Assembly (NCBI GenBank): GCA_016841045.1
Contig: JAENZX010000008.1
Location: 62,001-126,000 of the forward strand
Reading direction: 5' to 3'
Length of the DNA stretch: 64,000 bases
From: Thermincola carboxydiphila
Lineage (GTDB): Bacteria > Bacillota > Thermincolia > Thermincolales > UBA2595
Shown: piece after piece, positions 1 to 8,753 of the stretch
Layout of the letters: each line of letters begins with the position of its first letter
How positions within the stretch are numbered: the first letter of the stretch is position 1
Notes under the pieces: generated by a model
The model's database searches: none
Told to the model about the DNA's origin: nothing
What the model saw: only the letters and a program-made list of their open reading frames with translations
Position numbers and translations under genes: made by a program

Positions 1-246
1 ATATTTATTGAAAACCATAATAAATTAAGAACGGTTGTTAGTGAGCTGTACCAGGAAGGCATCTATTCAACACCTATTTGCTTTCCAGCCGTCAAGCTGC
101 ATGAAGGAAGAATTAGACTAATCTTAAACGTTGGGCACTCAAAAGAACAGATAGACCGTACTGTTAATGCCTTAGAGAGAATATGCATAAAACATGGAAT
201 CATAAGGAGCTGCGATGAGGAGATGGTAATGCGAAAGGTTGTATAG
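1..246 (+). CDS. C-terminal part of a PLP-dependent alpha-oxoamine synthase-like acyltransferase (partial)
   Basis: An open frame enters from the left edge and ends at TAG 244-246, giving 81 residues. The segment GIYSTPICFPAVKLHEGRIR followed by a final helix with HSKEQIDRTVNALE resembles the C-terminal small domain of 8-amino-7-oxononanoate synthase / glycine C-acetyltransferase family enzymes, which condense an amino acid with an acyl-CoA or acyl-ACP. The catalytic PLP lysine lies outside the window, so substrate and exact subfamily cannot be decided. A strong terminator follows at once. Confidence 0.6.
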   Translation: MFIENHNKLRTVVSELYQEGIYSTPICFPAVKLHEGRIRLILNVGHSKEQIDRTVNALERICIKHGIIRSCDEEMVMRKVV

Positions 247-272
247 CCGCATCTACGAAAACCGCTAAAGAC

Positions 273-300
273 GCCGGGGTCAATTTGACCTCGGCTTTTT
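273..300 (+). terminator. Rho-independent terminator after the aminotransferase-like gene
   Basis: A GC-rich stem (GCCGGGGTC paired with GACCTCGGC, one G-T pair) with a 5-nt loop is followed by TTTTT. It lies 27 nt after the stop codon of the partial gene. Confidence 0.8.
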
Positions 301-357
301 ATATTCTGACTAAGATTAAACCGGATTAATTCTAATTATTAGTGGTTTCGAATTCCT

Positions 358-1257
358 TCACGAAAAAGAGCAGACCTTTATAGCTGCCTGTATGTCTGAT
401 GCCAATGGAACATCTAGAATTACTTCTTTTCTACTGCGGGGGTGAATGAAGCGAAGCCTGTTAGCGTGCAGAGCTTGTCGATTTATAAATGGTGAAGCAC
501 ACCCGTATAAGAGGTCTCCGCATATCGGATGACCAATAAAACTTAAATGCACTCTTATCTGGTGGGTTCGACCGGTTTCCAATTTTAACGCTAGAAGAGT
601 ATGTTCAGGATATTTCTCAAGCACCTTATAATGAGTTACTGCTGGTTGACCATCTGAATGGACTATTCTCCGGCGAATTTTATCATCTGGCCGGGCGATT
701 GGTTGGTTGATGCAATCGCCGTCTTTTGATACTGCTCCTTCTACCAAAGCAACATATCTTCTCTCTATGCTGCGGCCCTTTATCTGATTAAATACGCCTT
801 GGTGTGCAAACTGGCTTTTCCCAATCAGGATTAAACCCGAAGTGTCTTTATCCAGGCGGTTTATCGGGCGAAAAAGGGTATTTCTGCCAGAACTCTGCCA
901 ATAATAAGTTACTGCGTTGGCAAGAGTACCGGTGCCTCCCGGTCGGGATGGATGAGTTGATAGACCTGCGGGCTTGTTTACCACCAGGAAGTCCATGTCT
1001 TCGTAAACTATATCCAGAGGAATCGATTCCGGTATGATGTTATTCTCTTCGGTGAAGTCCATATCAATGGTGATAATATCTCCTGCACTGATACGGTAGT
1101 TGGTATGAGCTTTGTACCCGTTCACTTTTATTTTGTTCTCCTGCTTAAGCCGTATTATCAGAGAATGGGACAATAATAATTTAGTGGATAGTACGTCCCG
1201 TAGAAACGTATCCTGATCCAGAATACTTGCTGTGTATGTTAGCTGTGTATTGTTCAA
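358..1257 (-). CDS. RluA/RluD-family RNA pseudouridine synthase
   Basis: 299 residues. Residues about 15-65 form an S4-like RNA-binding domain. The catalytic domain follows, with the family signature RPINRLDKDTSGLI (nucleophile Asp about 136) and the later RTHQIRVHL motif. It isomerises uridine to pseudouridine in rRNA or tRNA; length and domain order fit RluD-type enzymes, but the target position cannot be told from sequence alone. ATG start. The gene is monocistronic, convergent with the partial gene on its left. Confidence 0.9.
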   Translation of the reverse strand: MNNTQLTYTASILDQDTFLRDVLSTKLLLSHSLIIRLKQENKIKVNGYKAHTNYRISAGDIITIDMDFTEENNIIPESIPLDIVYEDMDFLVVNKPAGLSTHPSRPGGTGTLANAVTYYWQSSGRNTLFRPINRLDKDTSGLILIGKSQFAHQGVFNQIKGRSIERRYVALVEGAVSKDGDCINQPIARPDDKIRRRIVHSDGQPAVTHYKVLEKYPEHTLLALKLETGRTHQIRVHLSFIGHPICGDLLYGCASPFINRQALHANRLRFIHPRSRKEVILDVPLASDIQAAIKVCSFS

Positions 1258-1382
1258 ACTTTACCTCGCTTTTTTTAGTGTATTATTATTACAATACTAA
1301 CATAAAAACTATTGGTATTGTAGCTAAGGCTTTGTGCAAGTAGAAGAAGCACCTCCCGGAGGATTTGGCCATTTACATTGAA

Positions 1383-1427
1383 AAAAGCGAACAGCCGCTA
1401 CATATTGTAGTGTGCTTGTTCGCTTTT
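1383..1427 (-). terminator. Terminator below the 52-residue protein gene
   Basis: A perfect 11-bp inverted repeat (AAAAGCGAACA / TGTTCGCTTTT) encloses a 23-nt loop and has T-rich ends on both strands. It lies just downstream of the stop of the minus-strand gene 1459-1617. Confidence 0.65.
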
Positions 1428-1458
1428 GCTTTTGAGTAAGCCCTGTTTGGCTTTTAAG

Positions 1459-1617
1459 TTAGTCTAATCTTTTATCCGCCATTTTGGCTGCTTGGGCAAT
1501 TTCTTTACCGGATGTTAGGCTGCGTTCCTTAAAGCCAATTCCTGGACCGATATGTGGACGGTTGTTTAGTGTAATATTTGATTTTCCCACTATTCCCTTG
1601 TGCGTTTTACGTACCAA
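1459..1617 (-). CDS. Small basic hypothetical protein (52 aa)
   Basis: I choose the TTG at 1617 because a full AGGAGG site (complement at 1625-1630) sits 7 nt upstream; an upstream in-frame ATG at 1653 has no such site. The product is basic, with no cysteine and no membrane segment; it contains NRPHIGPGIGFKERSL. I do not recognise the family. It is flanked by a terminator on the 3' side and shares its upstream region with the divergent MFS gene. Confidence 0.6.
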   Translation of the reverse strand: MVRKTHKGIVGKSNITLNNRPHIGPGIGFKERSLTSGKEIAQAAKMADKRLD

Positions 1618-1770
1618 TATAATTCCTCCTTTTTGTTTTTTAGTGTATCCCAAAAGACAATAGACAATGTCATAGAGACTTGCATAAATAGCACAAAGAA
1701 ATATTTTTCTTAGTCTTTGTCCACCAAATCGTATACAATAGATATAAAAAAGCTGATTAGGAGTGTCAGA

Positions 1771-3273
1771 ATGAAGGAAGATAAAAAAACCAACCGACCA
1801 GTTGTGCTGGCCACGATCATGATGGCCATGTTTATTGGTGCCATCGAAGCAACTATTGTTGCTACAGCTATGCCTAGTATAGTCGGCGACCTGGGTGGGT
1901 TTTCGCTTTTTACCTGGGTATTTTCTGCTTTTTTACTCACTCAGGCTGTAACTGTGCCTCTATATGGAAAATTGGCAGACTTGTTTGGTCGAAAACCGGT
2001 ATTTATTTTTGGGGTAGTGGTGTTCTTAATCGGATCAGTTTTGTGCGGCTATGCCCAAACAATGAATGCCTTGATTCTCTTTCGCTTAATTCAGGGGATA
2101 GGTGCCGGGGCAATTCTGCCCATTGCCACAACTATCGTAGGGGATATTTACTCACTTGAAGAGCGGGCGAGGATTCAAGGATACCTGGCAAGTGTTTGGG
2201 GGATTTCTTCGATTATAGGACCAGCACTTGGGGCAGTATTTGTCCAATATTTTCATTGGGCTTGGGTGTTCTGGGTGAATATTCCCTTAGGCTTGATTTG
2301 TATTGTAGGTATTTGGTTTTTTCTACATGAAAATGTTGAGGCCAAACAGCATAGTATTGATTTCTTAGGGGCTGCCTTATTACTAATTGGGGTAAGTGCT
2401 TTAATGATTATCTCTATTCAAGGTGGCAGCGCTTGGCCTTGGCAGTCTAAACCGGTATTTTTCCTTCTGGCGATAGTACTAATTTCTTCAGTACTATTTA
2501 TCATACAGGAGAAAAGAGCTGCAGAGCCTGTAATGCCTATGGCTATCTGGAATAACCGGCTGATTGCCTTGGCTAATATCTGTGCTTTTACTACTGGTGC
2601 CTTAATGATTGGAGTAGCAACCTTCCTGCCTACCTTTGTACAGGGTGTTATGGGACAGACACCAGCGGTGGCCGGTTTTACTCTCGCCATGATGTCCATA
2701 GGCTGGCCAATAGCGTCTACTATTGCAGGAAGAGTAATGATAAGATTTGGTTATCGGAGAATTGCATTACTGGGAGGATTGAACTTGGTTGCAGGTGCAA
2801 TTTTCTTGGTTACCCTACAACCGGCAAAAGGACCATTGTGGGCTGCGGCCGGGACATTTTTAGTTGGAGTAGGCATGGGTCTAACTGCCACTACATTTAT
2901 TGTTTCTATCCAGAGTAGTGTTGACTGGACAATGCGAGGGGCAGCTACAGCTTCACATATGTTTATGCGGATTTTAGGAAACACTGTTGGAGCCGCTGTA
3001 CTGGGAGGAGTATTAAACAACTATCTAAGCCGTTTTCTACAAAGCCAGGCTGGGGCAACCAAAATACCTCTAGACTTGAATGTGGCTAACCTGTTACTAG
3101 ATCCCCAGAGAAGGGATAGTCTTTCGGAAACAGCATTATTAATACTTCGGCAGGGTTTGGCGGAATCACTACACGTTGTGTATTGGGGAGTTTTAGCAGT
3201 TGGGTTTTTAAGCGTATTACTGATATACAATTTACCTAAAAAAGAGGAGCTTAGTAACATGAAGGGGAGATGA
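1771..3273 (+). CDS. MFS drug-efflux transporter, DHA2 (EmrB/QacA) family
   Basis: 500 residues from ATG 1771, chosen for the TAGGAG site at 1758-1763; an earlier in-frame ATG at 1717 lacks one. The protein is hydrophobic throughout with about 14 membrane segments. It has the MFS motif-A type loop GKLADLFGRKPVF and the DHA2 motif-C-like stretch ASVWGISSIIGPALGA. Family members export drugs, dyes or metabolites by proton antiport; the substrate is unknown here. The gene stands alone and converges on the SHOCT gene with a 4-nt gap. Confidence 0.9.
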   Translation: MKEDKKTNRPVVLATIMMAMFIGAIEATIVATAMPSIVGDLGGFSLFTWVFSAFLLTQAVTVPLYGKLADLFGRKPVFIFGVVVFLIGSVLCGYAQTMNALILFRLIQGIGAGAILPIATTIVGDIYSLEERARIQGYLASVWGISSIIGPALGAVFVQYFHWAWVFWVNIPLGLICIVGIWFFLHENVEAKQHSIDFLGAALLLIGVSALMIISIQGGSAWPWQSKPVFFLLAIVLISSVLFIIQEKRAAEPVMPMAIWNNRLIALANICAFTTGALMIGVATFLPTFVQGVMGQTPAVAGFTLAMMSIGWPIASTIAGRVMIRFGYRRIALLGGLNLVAGAIFLVTLQPAKGPLWAAAGTFLVGVGMGLTATTFIVSIQSSVDWTMRGAATASHMFMRILGNTVGAAVLGGVLNNYLSRFLQSQAGATKIPLDLNVANLLLDPQRRDSLSETALLILRQGLAESLHVVYWGVLAVGFLSVLLIYNLPKKEELSNMKGR

Positions 3274-3277
3274 TTTT

Positions 3278-3553
3278 CTATTTTTCTTTTATGTCATTAA
3301 GCATTTCCTCGAATTGCTCACGGGTAATTTCTCCCTTTGCGTATCGCTGTTTCAAGATGTCTTCTGCTGTAAACTGATTATTTGATAGGGTCTGAAAATA
3401 GCTATCATTACCAGGTCTTCCCAAGGGGACCCCACGAAGCAGTCGAACTGCAACATATAAAATAAAAATCCAGAAAATCAGTTGAATGACCATAGCTAAT
3501 CCCATTCCGAGCCAACTGCCGCCCGAAGGCCCATAAAACCAATGTCCCATCAT
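3278..3553 (-). CDS. Small SHOCT-domain membrane protein (91 aa)
   Basis: One transmembrane helix at about residues 15-40 (GLAMVIQLIFWIFILYVAVR) is followed by a C-terminal SHOCT domain (AEDILKQRYAKGEITREQFE), a short motif found at the C-terminus of many bacterial membrane proteins and probably used for oligomerisation. ATG 3553 has a GGGAGATG site. Function unknown. Confidence 0.85.
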   Translation of the reverse strand: MMGHWFYGPSGGSWLGMGLAMVIQLIFWIFILYVAVRLLRGVPLGRPGNDSYFQTLSNNQFTAEDILKQRYAKGEITREQFEEMLNDIKEK

Positions 3554-3657
3554 AATAATATCATCTCCCTTACTTGGTAATATTAGTTCTTCTCGTCATC
3601 TATAATTAGTGTTTCCATAGAGTCAAAAAATATTTGCTTGTTTAAGAAGGAGAAAAT

Positions 3658-4800
3658 ATGTGGGGAATTATATCTACAACGTTCTTAGGAATATATTGTT
3701 TGATGAGTTATTACATAGTTCGCAGGGGTTGCACTATAATGGGTGATTCTTTTTCACCTTTTTACCGGAAAGTGTTCTGGTGTTTTTTGGGATTAACGAT
3801 ATTTTCTTTTCCCATATCAGAGCTAACAGAGGACTTTTTACCTGCAGCTGGTGGTTTTTGGTTAACCCTCTGGGGTTGGTACTCTATGGTTGCTGTAGTG
3901 TATTTATTCTTGTTTGTCCTGTTCATAGATCTATTTAGGCTGCTTGATCAAGGCATTGGTTTCGTCCCTGTAAGAATAAAAGATAGCACCAAAACCCCAA
4001 TTGTTTTAGGGGCTTCAGTTATATTGATGGTGATTTTAACTCTGGCGTACGGTACTTGGAACGCCCGAAACCCCATTGTGACCAACTATGAGATAACAAT
4101 GGATAAAGAGGCTGGTTCCCTGAAACAACTTAGAATTGCCATGATTTCGGATATCCACTATGGCGCAATTATCGATGCCCAACGACTTGAAAGTATGGTA
4201 AAGATAGTAAACCAACTAAAACCTGATTTAATATTATTTGCCGGAGATATAGTGGAAGGGTCACCGACACAAGCAGAAACAAAAAAACTTGCAGCGATAT
4301 TTAATGAAATGCATGCTAAATACGGGAAGTTTGCTGTTCCTGGCAACCATGATCGTGCATTGCGAAATGACAAGGAGCTATTATATTACTTCAAAGAAGC
4401 AGGTATTAGTGTACTAAGAGACGATTATATTAGGGTTGGGAACAGTTTTTATGTGATAGGAAGGGACGATCCGGGGCATGGCAGGCGGCAGCGGAGGGAT
4501 TTAAGCTATTTAGTGAACGGTGTTGATCCTTCATATCCATTAATTGTACTGGATCACCAGCCTATAGATTTAAAAAAAGCCCATGAAAATAATATAGATC
4601 TTCAACTATCTGGTCATACCCACAGGGGGCAAATATTCCCCAGCCAGTTTATAACAGGGCAAATATATGATTTGGATTGGGGTTTGCTTAAGAAGGGCAG
4701 TTATCATCTAATAGTATCCTCTGGTTATGGTACATGGGGACCACCTATGAGGATCGGCAATCGTCCAGAAGTTGTTTACGTTAAAGTTAACTTTAGATAA
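3658..4800 (+). CDS. Membrane-anchored calcineurin-like metallophosphoesterase
   Basis: 380 residues with four N-terminal transmembrane segments (about 1-135), then a metallophosphoesterase domain. The dimetal motifs are all visible in order: SDIHYG, GDIVEG, GNHDRA and SGHTHRGQ. It resembles YkuE/YaeI-type proteins, some of which act on lipid-linked phosphate substrates; the substrate here is unknown. ATG follows AAGGAG at 5-nt spacing. A short gap separates it from the glycosyltransferase gene on the same strand. Confidence 0.85.
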   Translation: MWGIISTTFLGIYCLMSYYIVRRGCTIMGDSFSPFYRKVFWCFLGLTIFSFPISELTEDFLPAAGGFWLTLWGWYSMVAVVYLFLFVLFIDLFRLLDQGIGFVPVRIKDSTKTPIVLGASVILMVILTLAYGTWNARNPIVTNYEITMDKEAGSLKQLRIAMISDIHYGAIIDAQRLESMVKIVNQLKPDLILFAGDIVEGSPTQAETKKLAAIFNEMHAKYGKFAVPGNHDRALRNDKELLYYFKEAGISVLRDDYIRVGNSFYVIGRDDPGHGRRQRRDLSYLVNGVDPSYPLIVLDHQPIDLKKAHENNIDLQLSGHTHRGQIFPSQFITGQIYDLDWGLLKKGSYHLIVSSGYGTWGPPMRIGNRPEVVYVKVNFR

Positions 4801-4918
4801 TGAGGAATGTTGGTGTTTTGAATCAAACTAAATGGTATACTTGTAAAAAAAGAATATTTTAATAATAGAAGAGCAAAGTTAAATTGAATTAAACGATATA
4901 ATAGAAGGGCGAACATAA

Positions 4919-5965
4919 ATGAAAGTTGTACTAGTGACTCCGTATTATCATCAACCGCGAGGAAATACGGTAACTGTAGAACGTATTTCCCTTGGATTGA
5001 ATCGACTTGGGATCTCAACTAAGATAATTTCAATAACCAAAGAGAATTATTTTCCTCCACTTCCCTCAGCGGATTTGGTTCATGGTTTTAATGCTTATGA
5101 ATTTCAAAAATACTGGGAGTGTCGGGGGTCGTTATCTTGTCCGTATATGATTACGTTAACGGGAACAGATCTGAATTATAATCTCTTTAATGAGAAAGCT
5201 AAAGATCGTCTTATCCATACTTTAGAGGGCTCAAAGGCTATTCATGTTTTTAATGAAGAAGCCCAAAATATGCTGTGTCAAGAGGTTCCTGGGTTGAAGG
5301 ATAAAATACACCTAATCCCTCAGGGAATCTATAGTTTTCAGCAGAATAGTTTTCAGCTAAATAACAGCAGGGTTAAAAAAGATGAGGAAAGTTTTATATT
5401 TGTTCTCCCGGCAGGTATTCGAAAGGTCAAAAATATTCCTGCAGCGATTTTACTATTGAGTCCTCTTTATGAACAGGATCCAAGAATACGTCTATGGATT
5501 GTAGGGCCCATTATCGAGAAGGAGGAAGGGGACAAGGTACAGAAAATGGTGAAGCAAAATTCCCACTGGATTCGATATTGGGGGGAGATACCTCATTCTG
5601 AGATGGGAGAAATCTATAGACATGCAGATGTGGTATTAAACACTTCTTTATCAGAAGGTCAGTCTTCCGCAATTTTAGAAGCAATGTCGTTGGGTATACC
5701 TGTCCTTGTTTCAAATATTACAGGCAATCGGGATATCGTGCTCCATGGAGAGACAGGGTTTTTGTACTGTAACAAACACGATTTTACTCAGTATGTTCAT
5801 CTTTTGATAAAAGATGCGGAGTTAAGGGCCAAAATGGGGATTAGAGGTCAAAAGTACGTCCAAACCTATCATTCAAGCGAAAAAGAAGCAAGGGCTTTAA
5901 AAGATATCTATCACCAGATAATTGGATGTGAAACCTTGAATGGAATAGAAGAAAAAAGCAATTAG
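4919..5965 (+). CDS. Glycosyltransferase group 1 (GT4-like, GT-B fold)
   Basis: 348 residues. The N-terminus (VVLVTPYYHQPRGNTVTVER) is the usual GT-B start. The C-terminal half carries the nucleotide-sugar binding pattern with the EX7E-like segment SEGQSSAILEAMSLGIPVLV. It probably transfers a sugar to a cell-envelope glycan or lipid; donor and acceptor are unknown. It lies 42 nt upstream of a polysaccharide deacetylase, suggesting a shared pathway. Confidence 0.85.
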   Translation: MKVVLVTPYYHQPRGNTVTVERISLGLNRLGISTKIISITKENYFPPLPSADLVHGFNAYEFQKYWECRGSLSCPYMITLTGTDLNYNLFNEKAKDRLIHTLEGSKAIHVFNEEAQNMLCQEVPGLKDKIHLIPQGIYSFQQNSFQLNNSRVKKDEESFIFVLPAGIRKVKNIPAAILLLSPLYEQDPRIRLWIVGPIIEKEEGDKVQKMVKQNSHWIRYWGEIPHSEMGEIYRHADVVLNTSLSEGQSSAILEAMSLGIPVLVSNITGNRDIVLHGETGFLYCNKHDFTQYVHLLIKDAELRAKMGIRGQKYVQTYHSSEKEARALKDIYHQIIGCETLNGIEEKSN

Positions 5966-6007
5966 ACTGTTTAAGGGGGGCTGAGAGTGAAAAGGAAAAG
6001 TCCTTGA

Positions 6008-6628
6008 GTGGTCGAAGATTCTAAGGTCGTGTACGATCTAAACGACCAAGTTGTTACCCGTGCCCACGAACTAACCAAAAATCGTCAAAAGTGTGTAGTA
6101 TTGACTTTTGATGACGGGCCGGGTAGATACTTGCCGCAAATTCTTGATGTTTTGAAAAATGAAAGCGTCCCGGCGGTATTTTTCTGGCAAACTCGTCTTC
6201 TGCATCCTAAACGTCCCTGGAAAAGAGTTCTTGAGGAAGGTCATATAATCGGTTCCCATTCCTGCAAACACCCGGACCTTCGAAAAATGCAATACCAGCA
6301 ACAATACCACGAAATATTTACAAGCAAAAAAAAGCTCCAAGATATTATAGGGGAACCAATCCGTTATTTCCGTCCTCCTTTTGGTCAGTATAATGCCGAC
6401 ACCTTAAAGGTCTTAGAAGAGGTAGATATGAAGGCAGTGATGTGGAGTACTGCATCATTGGACTGGGAATTAAAAGCACACCCTGAACAAATCGTATCGA
6501 ACGTAGTTTCCCATATAGAGGAGGGAGCGATTATTCTTCTCCATGAATTACCACAAACACTACTAGCATTGCCTGATTTAATCAGGCAAATTAGAAATGA
6601 GCATTATTTTTTTACTTTATTACCTTAA
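6008..6628 (+). CDS. Polysaccharide deacetylase (NodB domain, CE4)
   Basis: 206 residues. The CE4 motifs are complete: TFDDGPG (catalytic base Asp and metal Asp), SHSCKHPDL (metal His pair), RPPFGQYN, and LLHE near the end. The family removes N-acetyl or O-acetyl groups from chitooligosaccharides, peptidoglycan or related glycans. No signal peptide is visible, so it may act on a cytoplasmic precursor, like LmbE/BshB-type logic but on a different fold. The start is uncertain: a better-placed GTG at 5987 behind AAGGGGGG reads only six codons before an in-frame TGA (6005-6007) directly before GTG 6008. Confidence 0.85.
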   Translation: MVEDSKVVYDLNDQVVTRAHELTKNRQKCVVLTFDDGPGRYLPQILDVLKNESVPAVFFWQTRLLHPKRPWKRVLEEGHIIGSHSCKHPDLRKMQYQQQYHEIFTSKKKLQDIIGEPIRYFRPPFGQYNADTLKVLEEVDMKAVMWSTASLDWELKAHPEQIVSNVVSHIEEGAIILLHELPQTLLALPDLIRQIRNEHYFFTLLP

Positions 6629-6661
6629 TATCAAAGATTAGCCTGTTGTTTTAAACTGAGT

Positions 6662-6688
6662 CAGCTTAAGTTGAGCTGTCTTTTTTTT
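6662..6688 (+). terminator. Terminator after the glycosyltransferase/deacetylase pair
   Basis: A short stem CAGCTTA / TGAGCTG (one wobble pair) with a 3-nt loop is followed by TCTTTTTTTT. It separates this pair from the GntR operon. Confidence 0.7.
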
Positions 6689-6691
6689 GTA

Positions 6692-6721
6692 TTGACAAAA
6701 ACAACACATACTGTATATACT
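6692..6721 (+). promoter_or_regulatory. Sigma-A-type promoter of the GntR-ABC operon
   Basis: TTGACA at 6692-6697 and TATACT at 6716-6721 are separated by 18 bp. The -10 box lies inside a perfect palindrome (6707-6737), so regulator binding would occlude RNA polymerase. Confidence 0.75.
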
Positions 6722-6737
6722 GTATATATACAGTATG
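6707..6737. promoter_or_regulatory. Perfect 31-bp palindromic operator for the GntR/YtrA-type regulator
   Basis: Two 13-bp arms (CATACTGTATATA and its exact complement) flank a 5-nt centre. It overlaps the -10 box and ends 11 nt before the AGGAGG site of the adjacent GntR-family gene, which fits autorepression. Binding by that protein is inference. Confidence 0.75.
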
Positions 6738-6762
6738 TCGGGCGCTCAGGAGGTGATTTAAC

Positions 6763-7137
6763 CTGAATATAATAATTTCCAATTCTTCTCAGAAACCAAT
6801 TTACCAACAAATTGTAGACCAAATGAAAAACCTGGTGGTACGTGGGGAGCTTAAAGAAGGGGAGAGCCTTCCTTCCATCCGTAACTTGGCCAGAGAACTA
6901 CAAATCAGCGTTATAACCACCAAGAGGGCTTACGAAGAGTTGGAGCAGGAAGGCTATATTGAAACAGTTGCCGGCAAAGGTTCTTTTGTTGCTGCGCAAA
7001 ATAAAGAGCTTTTTAGGGAAAAAAGAATCAGAACTGTTGAGGAAAAGCTGATAGAGGCGATAGACGCTGCCAAAAGTATAGATATAAGTTTGGATAGCCT
7101 GTACACAATGTTGAAAATCTTTTATGAGGAGGGTTAA
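6763..7137 (+). CDS. GntR-family transcriptional regulator, YtrA subfamily, apparent CTG start
   Basis: 124 residues if translation starts at CTG 6763, 9 nt after AGGAGG (6748-6753). The first ATG in frame (6823) would cut off the conserved N-terminal strand and helix (SSQKPIYQQIVDQMKNLVV) that begins every member of this family, so the CTG is preferred. The winged-helix motif LPSIRNLARELQISVITTKR and the KGSFV turn are clear. The short C-terminal tail is YtrA-like. Such proteins repress a downstream ABC transporter operon; here stop and next start are 1 nt apart. Confidence 0.85.
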   Translation: MNIIISNSSQKPIYQQIVDQMKNLVVRGELKEGESLPSIRNLARELQISVITTKRAYEELEQEGYIETVAGKGSFVAAQNKELFREKRIRTVEEKLIEAIDAAKSIDISLDSLYTMLKIFYEEG

Positions 7138-7138
7138 C

Positions 7139-8008
7139 TTGGAAAATATTTTAGAGGTTTGTAAGCTGTCGAAAAGCTTTCCCGGTTTCTCAATAAGAGA
7201 AGTTAGCTTTGAACTGCCCCGCGGTTATATCATGGGGTTCATAGGGCCTAATGGTGCAGGCAAGACTACTATAATAAAATTGATAATGAACCTGATAAAA
7301 AAAGATTCGGGAAAAGTAAATATATTTGGACTTGACCACAGTGCCAACGAAATTGAGATTAAGAACAGGATTGGTTTTGTATATGATGAAAATCACTTTT
7401 ATGAAGAATTGAATGTCAGTGAGATGTCATTTATCGTTTCTAGATTTTACAAAAACTGGGACGAGCAAGTCTTTAAAAAGTATTTGGACAAATTCGGTAT
7501 ACCTTTAAAGCAGAAGATAAAGAAACTATCTAAAGGAATGAAAATGAAATTTTCTTTGGCAGTAGCTTTGTCACATAATGCGGAGCTTTTGATAATGGAT
7601 GAACCTACTTCTGGTCTAGATCCTCTGGTCAGAAATGACCTTATGCAGATTATTTCTGAATTAATTCAAAGTGAGAAGAAAGGGGTGTTTTTTTCGACTC
7701 ATATAACTTCCGATCTTGATAAAATTGCTGATTATATCACCTTCATTAATAATGGAGAAATCATTTTTAGCGAATCCAAAGAAAAAATCTTTGAAAAGTA
7801 TAGAATTGTTAAAGGAGACAAACGAATATTGGACCCTATAAGAAATAGATTCGTTGGATTAAAAGAGAACAGCTACGGTTTCGAAGGACTAATACTAGGA
7901 ACTGAGGATATTGGAATTGAGAATGATGATCGTTGTTTAATTGAAAAACCAACTTTGGACGATATAATGTTATATACGGTCAGGGGGATTGAGAAATGCT
8001 TGTCTTGA
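7139..8008 (+). CDS. ABC transporter ATP-binding protein (YtrB-like)
   Basis: 289 residues from TTG 7139, with AGGAGG at 7127-7132; the ATG at 7124 overlaps that site and is rejected. Walker A GPNGAGKTT, signature LSKGMKMKFSLA and Walker B LLIMDEPTSGLD are intact. It should energise the ABC-2 permease whose start overlaps its end by 13 nt. Substrate unknown; relatives respond to cell-wall-active compounds. Confidence 0.9.
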   Translation: MENILEVCKLSKSFPGFSIREVSFELPRGYIMGFIGPNGAGKTTIIKLIMNLIKKDSGKVNIFGLDHSANEIEIKNRIGFVYDENHFYEELNVSEMSFIVSRFYKNWDEQVFKKYLDKFGIPLKQKIKKLSKGMKMKFSLAVALSHNAELLIMDEPTSGLDPLVRNDLMQIISELIQSEKKGVFFSTHITSDLDKIADYITFINNGEIIFSESKEKIFEKYRIVKGDKRILDPIRNRFVGLKENSYGFEGLILGTEDIGIENDDRCLIEKPTLDDIMLYTVRGIEKCLS

Positions 8009-8655
8009 TTTTGAAAGACCTGCTGTTGTCTAAAAAGATGTTACCTTTGGTTGCTGTGTACGGCTTTTTTATGATTATTATGTTTTCCGGGGCGCTTGAT
8101 AATGGAGGGGCTGCTTATGCGGCCGTAACAGCGGCAGTTGGATATATTCTTATGACCCGCGCTGCATACTACGAAGATCTAAATAAATCCGAACTGATGA
8201 TAATGAGTTTGCCTGTACGCAGATCTCAGGTGGTCTTTTCAAAGTACTTATCAGTTATGGTATTCTTTATATTGGGGGCTTTCTCGTATGGTATTGCGGC
8301 AGCAATTATAACTCTGGCTAAATTACCTCTGAATGTTCCACCAATCACGGTTGAAATCCTTGCAGGAGCGGCGACGGGATTACTTCTTTTAGTATCTTTG
8401 TCAATTCCGCTATTATTTAAGTTTGGGTATATAAAATCGAGAATTATTAATATGTTTTTGTTTTTCGGCGCATTTTTTATCCCGCTAATAGTTTCAAAGA
8501 ATAACAACGGGGTGCCTCTTATAAGTAGTCTAATAAGTTACTTGAAAAAACAGCCCGATTTTATTGCTGTAGCTTACATGCTGGGATTTGCATTTCTAAT
8601 TACGATAGTTTCTATAATTGCCTCTCTGAAGATATACAAAAACAAAGAGTTCTAA
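7996..8655 (+). CDS. ABC-2 type permease
   Basis: 219 residues, six predicted membrane segments, with the cytoplasmic segment NKSELMIMSLPVRRSQVVFSK typical of ABC-2 family exporters that work with YtrB-type ATPases. The start has GGGGGATT upstream and overlaps the ATPase gene, so the two are translationally coupled. A 17-bp perfect terminator closes the operon. Confidence 0.85.
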   Translation: MLVLILKDLLLSKKMLPLVAVYGFFMIIMFSGALDNGGAAYAAVTAAVGYILMTRAAYYEDLNKSELMIMSLPVRRSQVVFSKYLSVMVFFILGAFSYGIAAAIITLAKLPLNVPPITVEILAGAATGLLLLVSLSIPLLFKFGYIKSRIINMFLFFGAFFIPLIVSKNNNGVPLISSLISYLKKQPDFIAVAYMLGFAFLITIVSIIASLKIYKNKEF

Positions 8656-8665
8656 TGACAAAGAA

Positions 8666-8712
8666 CGGGAGTATCTCATAAGCACATCTTATGAGATACT
8701 CCCGCCTTTTTT
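8666..8712. terminator. Strong terminator after the GntR-ABC operon
   Basis: 17-bp perfect stem (CGGGAGTATCTCATAAG and complement) with a 5-nt loop and a CCTTTTTT tail. Confidence 0.9.
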
Positions 8713-8753
8713 AATGAATTGGGAAAGTATAAATTTTTTAGGAAGAAACGTAG

